A stretch of DNA of 36,907 nucleotides. Source: Actinomycetes bacterium (lineage in GTDB: Bacteria > Actinomycetota > Thermoleophilia > Solirubrobacterales > Solirubrobacteraceae). Position 1 is the first letter of the stretch. Each line of letters begins with the position of its first letter. Made by a program: the position numbers and the translations under genes. The DNA is taken from positions 1 to 36,907 of the forward strand of contig JAKAED010000020.1 of NCBI GenBank assembly GCA_021820105.1, read 5' to 3'. Of this stretch, positions 31,442 through 36,907 are shown piece after piece. The notes below the pieces were generated by a model. The model was not told the origin of the DNA. It saw only the letters and a program-made list of their open reading frames with translations, and searched no databases.

Positions 31442-32365
31442 ATGACCGCGACCGCCGAATCAACCGCAACAGCAAGCCCACGGCGCCGAAGCGTCGTTCT
31501 GCGCAGGTACGCGGGCTGGATCTTTGCGCTGCCGGCACTGCTCTTCTACGGGATCTTTGAGTTCCGGCCGATACTTTCAGCCCTCAGTTACTCGTTCTAT
31601 CAGTGGGACGGCGTGGCTCCCACCAAGAAGTGGGTCGGGCTGGCGAACTATGGCGCGGTGTTCACGCAGCCTCAACAGCTCGCGTCGCTGATCCACGCGT
31701 TTGTATTCATCTTCTTCTTCACGGTGCTCCCGGTCAGCTTCGGCCTGGTCGTGGCATCGATCATGCGCACGGTCAAACCAGGGCCATATGGCACCGTCAC
31801 CCGCACACTGCTGTTCCTGCCGCAGATCATTCCCGGAGCGGCCGCCGGCGTTGCCTGGAACTGGATGTACTCACGGGACGGTTTCGTCAACACGGTGCTG
31901 CAGTGGGTCGGGCTGGGCAGCCTGGCACAGCCGTGGCTCGGCTCGTTTTCCCTCGCACTTCCTGCCGTTGGCTTCGTGGGAACCTGGTTGGCAACCGGTC
32001 TCTGTTCGGTCCTCCTGATGGCCGGCGTGGGTAGCATCGATCCCGGCCTGTACGAGGCCGCCAGCCTTGATGGTGCCGGTGCCTGGTGGCGCTTCCGCGC
32101 TGTCACCCTTCCCGGTCTGCGCCAGCAGATCGGAGTGTGCGTGACCATCACGATCATCGCTGCACTGTCGAGTTTTGACGTGGTTTACCTGATGACCCAG
32201 GGCGGGCCGGGTTACACCACACTCGTTCCCGGGGTTGAGGTTTACAACCTCGCCTTCAATGAGAACCAGATCGGGGCGGCCTGCGCGTTGGCAGTCGTGC
32301 TCGCCCTGATCGTCATGCTGATCGTGGTCCCGCTTCAGCTCTTCTTCCGCAAAGGCGACTCATGA
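31442..32365 (+). CDS. ABC sugar importer permease, MalF-like
   Basis: A 307-aa permease with six predicted helices. The first is WIFALPALLFYGIFEFRPIL, followed by SYSFYQWDG and WVGLANYGAVF, typical of CUT1 MalF/UgpA subunits. The EAA loop is GLYEAASLDGAGAWWRFRAV with TLPGLRQQI, and LMTQGGPGYTT lies before the last periplasmic stretch. The ATG at 31442 is chosen over an upstream frame opening that runs through the hairpin. The stop overlaps the next permease by ATGA. No ATPase gene belongs to this operon. Confidence 0.94.
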   Translation: MTATAESTATASPRRRSVVLRRYAGWIFALPALLFYGIFEFRPILSALSYSFYQWDGVAPTKKWVGLANYGAVFTQPQQLASLIHAFVFIFFFTVLPVSFGLVVASIMRTVKPGPYGTVTRTLLFLPQIIPGAAAGVAWNWMYSRDGFVNTVLQWVGLGSLAQPWLGSFSLALPAVGFVGTWLATGLCSVLLMAGVGSIDPGLYEAASLDGAGAWWRFRAVTLPGLRQQIGVCVTITIIAALSSFDVVYLMTQGGPGYTTLVPGVEVYNLAFNENQIGAACALAVVLALIVMLIVVPLQLFFRKGDS

Positions 32366-33186
32366 GCGATAGCTGGAGCAGCAAGCTACCGCGCTATGCC
32401 CTCCTGGGCGCCGTCGCGCTCTACTCGATCATTCCCGTGCTCAGCATGTTGAGTGCCGCGCTGCTGCCCCAGAACGTGATCCCAACCGGGCTGAACTTCA
32501 CCCTTCATCCACAGTGGCACAACTTTGTTGACGCATGGAGCCTCGCCAACATGAGCACGCTCCTGAAATCCAGCGTCCTGTTGGTCGTGGGCGTCGTTCC
32601 AGCCGCGTTACTGATCTCCACGCTGGCGGCGTACGCGATCGTCATCCTGCGCATTCCTCTGGGTGGGATCTTCTACGCGGTGCTGGTACTCACACTGGTG
32701 CTGCCGTTTGAGATCGTGGTCATACCGCTGTACTTCCAGGATCAGGCGATGGGTCTGCTCAACACCAGGTGGGGTCTGATCCTGCCTCTGATCGGCCTCA
32801 ATATGCCGTTTGCCGTGTTCTGGATGCGCTCCTACTTCCTCAACATGCCGGCCGAACTGTATGAGGCGGCAACGGTCGACGGTGGCTCTGCCTGGGCCAT
32901 CTTCTGGAAGGTTCACCTTCCGCTGGCTCGCCCTGCGGTGGCGTCCCTGGGACTGCTCATGTTCCTGTCAACATGGAATCAGTTCCTGCTGCCACTGGTA
33001 CTCATGGCCAATCCCAACAACTGGACACTCGCGGGAGCGCTCCAGACGTTCCAGAACAAGTACGGCACCAACGAGGTCCTGCTCAACGCGGGCGCCATTG
33101 AGCTCATGGCGCCAACGATCCTCGTGTATCTGATCCTCCAGCGTCACTTCGTCAAGGCGATGATGCAGGGAGCAGTCAAGGGCTGA
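32362..33186 (+). CDS. ABC sugar importer permease, MalG-like
   Basis: A 274-aa permease with six predicted helices and an EAA loop (ELYEAATVDGGSAWAIFWKV then HLPLARPAV). The ending FVKAMMQGAVKG is typical of MalG-type subunits. It overlaps the MalF-like gene by 4 nt, implying coupled synthesis of the heterodimer. It must borrow an ATPase, and the MsmK/UgpC-type protein at 17814-18974 is the only candidate in the window. Confidence 0.94.
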   Translation: MSDSWSSKLPRYALLGAVALYSIIPVLSMLSAALLPQNVIPTGLNFTLHPQWHNFVDAWSLANMSTLLKSSVLLVVGVVPAALLISTLAAYAIVILRIPLGGIFYAVLVLTLVLPFEIVVIPLYFQDQAMGLLNTRWGLILPLIGLNMPFAVFWMRSYFLNMPAELYEAATVDGGSAWAIFWKVHLPLARPAVASLGLLMFLSTWNQFLLPLVLMANPNNWTLAGALQTFQNKYGTNEVLLNAGAIELMAPTILVYLILQRHFVKAMMQGAVKG

Positions 33187-33198
33187 CGGACCATGCAG

Positions 33199-33222
33199 AC
33201 CGACACCGACACCGACACCGAA
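33199..33222 (+). repeat. Hexanucleotide microsatellite (ACCGAC)x4 before the GH13 gene
   Basis: ACCGAC is repeated three times exactly and a fourth time as ACCGAA. It lies in a 19-codon frame (ATG at 33193, MQTDTDTDTDTEHK...) whose TGA overlaps the GH13 GTG as GTGA. Copy-number change in steps of six would not break the frame. The frame may be incidental, since the GH13 gene has its own AGGAG. Confidence 0.6.
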
Positions 33223-33242
33223 CACAAGAGGAGCCTGACGCA

Positions 33243-34949
33243 GTGACCGACATGCAAGTCACAGGGGCCACGGGCTCTGAGCCTGTCCACCGCCGGGCCG
33301 CATGGTGGCGGGACGCGGTCGTCTATCAGGTGTACATCAGGAGCTTCGCCGACGGCAACGGTGACGGCATTGGTGACATCGCGGGCCTGCGCACACGCCT
33401 GCGATACCTGGCTGATTTGGGCGTTGACGCCATCTGGGTGAACCCGTGGTACCGCTCGCCGATGGTCGACGGGGGCTATGACGTCGCTGACTACCGAGCG
33501 ATAGATGAACTGTTCGGTGACCTTGATGACGCAGACGCTCTGATCGCGGACTGTCATGCGCTTGGTATCAGAGTGATCGCGGACATCGTGCCAAACCACA
33601 CATCAGCGATGCACCGCTGGTTCCAGGATGCTCTGCGCGCCGCACCCGGCTCCCCGGAGCGAGCACGCTACTGGTTCCGCCGTGGCCGTGGCCTGGAAGG
33701 CGAACTGCCACCCAATGATTGGCGCTCTCGTTTCGGCGGCAGCGCGTGGACCCGGGTGAACGATCCCGACGGTCGCCCCGGAGAGTGGTATCTACACCTG
33801 TTTGACGCCCAACAGCCGGACCTGAATTGGGAGAACTCCGAGGTGAGACTCGAGTTTGAAGCCATTCTCCGGTTCTGGCTGGATCGAGGCATCGACGGTC
33901 TGCGCATCGATGTTGCGCACGGCCTGATCAAGGATCCGTCCCTCCCTGATCTGGGCGAGCGGGCGGCGAGCGAGGAGCTGCAGGCGCCACCGAACACGAT
34001 CGATCACCCGCACTGGGACCGGGATGAGCTTGCAGGCATCTACAGACGGTGGCGCCAGATCGCCGATGAATACCCGGGTGATCGCATGTTTGTGGCTGAG
34101 GCCTGGGTCACCAGTTCAGATCGGCTTGCAAGGTATCTGGACGACGGCCTCCTGCACACCGCCTTCAACTTCCACTTCCTCACCTGCAAGTGGAGCGCTC
34201 AGGAGTTCCGCGGCGCCATCGATACGACTCTCAACAGCCACTCACTGGTTGGCGCACCACCTACGTGGGTGCTCGCAAACCACGATGAGCCCCGTTACGT
34301 GACCAGGATGGGGCGAAGCGATCGAATCCGGCAGGCTGAGGAGCACGCACAGTCCCCCGGGGTTGATCTCGCACTTGGCACGCGCAGGGCACGCGCGGCG
34401 GCGCTTCTGCTGCTGGCGCTTCCGGGGAGCGCATACGTCTATCAGGGCGAAGAGCTCGGCCTGTGGGACGTAGAACCAGGTGTCGGTCAGATTCAGGATC
34501 CCGCCTTTGCGAGAACCGGGAGAACCCGCGACGGATGTCGCATCCCCCTACCGTGGTCCGGTGATCGAGCGCCGTTCGCCTTCAGTCAGCCACCGGTCGC
34601 GGCGGACGACGTCTGGCTGCCGCAACCTGCTGCGTGGAGTGACCTGACGGTGAGCGCTCAGCTAACCAGCCAGCATTCAATGCTCGCCCTCTACCGCGCG
34701 GCCCTGGAGCTTCGCCGTCAACATCCAGCACTCGGGGACGGCACGCTCGACTGGTGTGAGCCGCACCGTCCGGGCGTCCTCGAGTTCACCCGCGCTCCAG
34801 GATTCCGCTGCGTGGTGAACCTGTCAGGCGATCCCATTGAGTTGCCGGCCGGGGCTAACGTGTTGCTCTCGAGCGTTGCCGTCGCCGGTGGCCTGCTCCC
34901 GCCTGATGCCGCAGCCTGGCTCGAGGCGCAGCGTCAGTCTCCGGTGTGA
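33243..34949 (+). CDS. GH13 alpha-glucosidase / oligo-1,6-glucosidase
   Basis: A 568-aa cytosolic alpha-amylase-family hydrolase without a signal peptide. Region order is VVYQVYIRSFADGNGDGIGD, DAIWVNPWYRSPMVDGGYDVADY, ADIVPNHTS (region I), GLRIDVAHG with nucleophile Asp223 (region II), FVAEAWV with acid/base Glu286 (region III) and LANHDEPR with Asp348 (region IV). The combination with QPDLNWENSEVR fits the oligo-1,6-glucosidase/alpha-glucosidase subfamilies, which split imported short alpha-glucosides to glucose. The GTG has AGGAG nine bases upstream; ATG at 33252 is an alternative. It follows the permeases and is likely co-transcribed with them. Exact linkage specificity cannot be told. Confidence 0.95.
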   Translation: MTDMQVTGATGSEPVHRRAAWWRDAVVYQVYIRSFADGNGDGIGDIAGLRTRLRYLADLGVDAIWVNPWYRSPMVDGGYDVADYRAIDELFGDLDDADALIADCHALGIRVIADIVPNHTSAMHRWFQDALRAAPGSPERARYWFRRGRGLEGELPPNDWRSRFGGSAWTRVNDPDGRPGEWYLHLFDAQQPDLNWENSEVRLEFEAILRFWLDRGIDGLRIDVAHGLIKDPSLPDLGERAASEELQAPPNTIDHPHWDRDELAGIYRRWRQIADEYPGDRMFVAEAWVTSSDRLARYLDDGLLHTAFNFHFLTCKWSAQEFRGAIDTTLNSHSLVGAPPTWVLANHDEPRYVTRMGRSDRIRQAEEHAQSPGVDLALGTRRARAAALLLLALPGSAYVYQGEELGLWDVEPGVGQIQDPAFARTGRTRDGCRIPLPWSGDRAPFAFSQPPVAADDVWLPQPAAWSDLTVSAQLTSQHSMLALYRAALELRRQHPALGDGTLDWCEPHRPGVLEFTRAPGFRCVVNLSGDPIELPAGANVLLSSVAVAGGLLPPDAAAWLEAQRQSPV

Positions 34950-34996
34950 ACGCCCAAAGATGACGGCAGCACCGGGGCTGACGTAAGGTATCGACC

Positions 34997-35764
34997 GTGG
35001 ACGGACCGACACGCGGCTCAGCATCCGACTCCGCCGGCGTGGAAGGCGTGGCTTCAAAGCGGCAGGCGAGCTCGGATTCGGTGCACCGGCTGCTGCGAGA
35101 GCAGATCCTCTCAGGCGAGATCGCGCCGGGGGCGTGGCTCTCACAGACTGAGCTTGCCGATCGTTTCGGTGTCAGTAGGACCCCGCTACGTGAGGCCCTG
35201 CGGATGCTGCAGGAGGAAGGTCTCATTGACACGAGCAGTCGGCGTGCCCGCGTTGCGAGCTTCGATCTGCAGGATCTTGAGGCGATCTCATCCGAGCGGA
35301 TGGTCCTCTCGGCGCTGGCCACCTTCGTGTCGGTGCCGCTGATGACAGCCGCTGAACTCGAAGCGATGCATGCGGCTCTGATGGAACTGGAGCGGGCACG
35401 AGCAGCCGATGACCCGCTCGCCTGGCGCGCTGCCGATGCAGCCTTTCACGCGGCTCACTACGTACACGCGCCGAGCCGGATGTCCACAGAGGTGCGTCGT
35501 CTCGCAGAGCGCAACGCGCTCTACCAGCTCGTGTGGCGCAGGCATGAACCGCATCGGGACCCGGAGAGCGAGCGCGAGCACCTGCTGATCATGGAGGCCT
35601 GCGAGACGCGGAGCGCACTTGAGGCCGCTCGCTGCGTGGCTCGCCACCATGCCCGGATAGCGATCACCGTGCTGACGCACGCCGCCCCGGAACACGACCC
35701 ATCGGTGGTGCGGGGAGCCGTGCAGCTGCTGCTCGGCGCTCCTCAATCAGCCTCGGACGGCTAG
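34997..35764 (+). CDS. GntR-family regulator, FadR/FCD subgroup
   Basis: A 255-aa regulator. The winged helix-turn-helix is about residues 26-90: [35 protein letters not shown] and [14 protein letters not shown]. The C-terminal helical FCD domain carries Asp/His candidates for a metal site in [11 protein letters not shown] and in the [12 protein letters not shown] and ARHHARIA helices. The GTG start is 47 bp after the glucosidase gene, on the same strand, so it may be the last gene of that operon. A second regulator in a LacI-controlled operon is unusual; the acidic ligands bound by FCD proteins suggest sensing of an organic acid rather than the sugar. Confidence 0.93.
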   Translation: MDGPTRGSASDSAGVEGVASKRQASSDSVHRLLREQILSGEIAPGAWLSQTELADRFGVSRTPLREALRMLQEEGLIDTSSRRARVASFDLQDLEAISSERMVLSALATFVSVPLMTAAELEAMHAALMELERARAADDPLAWRAADAAFHAAHYVHAPSRMSTEVRRLAERNALYQLVWRRHEPHRDPESEREHLLIMEACETRSALEAARCVARHHARIAITVLTHAAPEHDPSVVRGAVQLLLGAPQSASDG

Positions 35765-35783
35765 GCCCAGACGACCGCCGAGC

Positions 35784-36716
35784 TTACACCGAGCCGAGCA
35801 GCTCCTCAGCCACCAGGTCCAGCTGTTCCAGGTCATTCAGATCCCGCATCTGCAGATACAGCCTGCTGACGCCCAGCTCGGAATACGCCAGGATGCGCTC
35901 GCGGGCCCGTTCGACGCAGCCGACGAGCCCCGGTCCGGCCTCAAGCCGCGCGCGATCGTCACCCAGGCGATCGATCCGGACCTGGGATTCCCGCTTCGTG
36001 GCACCAATGGCGGTGGTGACCGCAATCGAGAGGGTCAGCGTGCCGGGGTCCCGGCCAATCGCCGCGCAGGCGTCGCGGACGCGCTGCAGCTGCACCGCCT
36101 CGCTCTCGAAGTTGTCAAAGGCGATGTTGAACTCATCTGCGTACTTGGCGGCCAGCCTCGGTGTCCGCTTTGGACCCTTCCCGCCGAGGATGATCGGCGG
36201 GCGTGGCATCTGCATAGGTTTGGGCAGCGCCGGGCATCGAGCCAGCTCGTAGTGACGCCCGGCGTAGTTGAACAACTCGCCAGCCGGCGTTGTCCAGATG
36301 CCGAGCAGGATGTCCAACTGTTCAGAGAGTCGTTCAAAGCGCTCCGCCAGCGGCGGGAACGGGATGCCGAACTGCACGTGCTCTGGCTCAAACCATCCGG
36401 CGCCCATTCCAAGCTCGAGCCGGCCACGACTCATCGCGTCGACCTGAGCCGCCTGGATCGCCAGCAGGCCCGGTGGGCGGTAGGTGGCACAGGTCATCAT
36501 GCTCACCAGCCGTATGCTCGTCGTCTCGCGAGCCAGGGCACCGAGCGTCACCCATGAGTCCGTGGCGCCCGGACCGAGGTCGCCGTCGCCGATCCTTGAG
36601 AGATGATCGGAACGGGCAAAGGCCGGGAATCCCAGCTGTTCCGCATGCAGCGCCATCAGGAGCTGGTCCTCGTAGGTCGCACCCTGTTGGGGCTCGATCA
36701 TGATGCGAAGTTCCAT
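35784..36716 (-). CDS. LLM-class F420-dependent oxidoreductase
   Basis: A 310-aa TIM-barrel oxidoreductase of the luciferase-like monooxygenase superfamily. Family features are MELRIMIEPQQGATYEDQ, AEQLGFPAFARSDHL, DSWVTLGALARETTSIRL, RPPGLLAIQAAQVDAMSRGRLELGMGAGW and PPIILGGKGPKRT. The SDH motif and the GMGAGW phosphate-binding loop are typical of F420 users in actinobacteria; FMN use cannot be ruled out. The ATG follows AGGAGCGAC. It converges on the GntR gene and lies 32 bp after the partial esterase on the same strand. Substrate unknown. Confidence 0.93.
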   Translation of the reverse strand: MELRIMIEPQQGATYEDQLLMALHAEQLGFPAFARSDHLSRIGDGDLGPGATDSWVTLGALARETTSIRLVSMMTCATYRPPGLLAIQAAQVDAMSRGRLELGMGAGWFEPEHVQFGIPFPPLAERFERLSEQLDILLGIWTTPAGELFNYAGRHYELARCPALPKPMQMPRPPIILGGKGPKRTPRLAAKYADEFNIAFDNFESEAVQLQRVRDACAAIGRDPGTLTLSIAVTTAIGATKRESQVRIDRLGDDRARLEAGPGLVGCVERARERILAYSELGVSRLYLQMRDLNDLEQLDLVAEELLGSV

Positions 36717-36748
36717 GTCGCTCCTGATTTCGTCCGACAGCCCGCTTC

Positions 36749-36907
36749 TCAGTGTTGCTCTAGCAGAGAGTCCCAGGCCGACCGTCGCCCGGCACCCGGA
36801 TCGTCGACGACACTCGACGGCTCATCAAACAGCATTGTGGGGCGCCGAGTCAGCTCATAAGCCGGCCAGGCGCGCTCGGTCAGCGGCTCACCGGCCGCAA
36901 GCGCGAT
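36749..36907 (-). CDS. Type-B carboxylesterase, C-terminal fragment (cut by window edge)
   Basis: The last 52 codons of a minus-strand gene enter from the right edge. WPAYELTRRPTMLFDEPS with SSVVDDPGAGRR is the usual C-terminus of type-B carboxylesterases (para-nitrobenzyl esterase family), where a WPxY block precedes MxFD and the VVDDP block. The catalytic triad lies outside the window. The stop is TGA at 36749-36751. It precedes the LLM oxidoreductase gene on the same strand by 32 bp, so the two may be co-transcribed. Confidence 0.75.
   Translation of the reverse strand: MALAAGEPLTERAWPAYELTRRPTMLFDEPSSVVDDPGAGRRSAWDSLLEQH

Overview
The window is GC-rich, densely packed bacterial DNA with strong G/C bias at third codon positions, frequent GTG/TTG starts and many 4-nt ATGA/GTGA gene overlaps. 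An F420-type LLM oxidoreductase, FCD-GntR, LacI and DeoR regulators and ABC sugar importers without PTS genes point to a soil actinobacterium. Thermoleophilia/Solirubrobacterales is my guess; the order is inference. No rRNA, tRNA, CRISPR array or intact mobile element was seen.

Layout. (1) 281-943: an orphan DUF7668-like protein. (2) 1228-3760: a LysR regulator divergent from a DHA2-type MFS transporter. (3) 3803-11493, minus strand: a tightly overlapping operon, in transcription order a DUF6379 C-glycoside-deglycosidase beta-like subunit, a TIM-barrel alpha-like subunit, an extended SDR, a GlcD-like FAD oxidase, a GlcF-like Fe-S protein, a glucose-1-dehydrogenase-like MDR, a 44-codon ORF and an IlvD-type dehydratase. 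A second alpha-like TIM barrel (11987-12898) is encoded divergently behind its own coupled 43-codon ORF. This locus is the best candidate for an undescribed system: sugar oxidation, C-C or C-O glycosidic bond cleavage and dehydration encoded together. (4) 13008-17637: a hypothetical protein, a 55-aa membrane protein, a six-TM K+ channel and a four-PAS hybrid histidine kinase.

(5) 17814-26648, minus strand: an amino-sugar-like catabolic operon (SIS isomerase/deaminase, ROK kinase, PfkB kinase, DUF2090 aldolase), an ABC importer (binding protein, two permeases), a DeoR repressor and an MsmK/UgpC-type ATPase. The set resembles an aga/tagatose route adapted to ABC uptake. (6) 26771-28473: a PP2C phosphatase and a DUF1684 protein. 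(7) 28567-35764: a LacI repressor divergent from a second ABC importer (binding protein, two permeases, no ATPase), a GH13 alpha-glucosidase and an FCD-GntR regulator. Three matching LacI-type operators flank this divergent region, one of them on a near-consensus promoter. (8) 35784-36716: an LLM oxidoreductase, then the C-terminal end of a type-B carboxylesterase running off the window edge.

Modules 5 and 7 share features. Each has a perfect 13-bp stem, 5-nt loop hairpin just after the binding-protein gene. Both binding proteins lack cysteine and so any lipobox. One ATPase gene may serve both importers. No searches were run; family names rest on motifs read in the translations.
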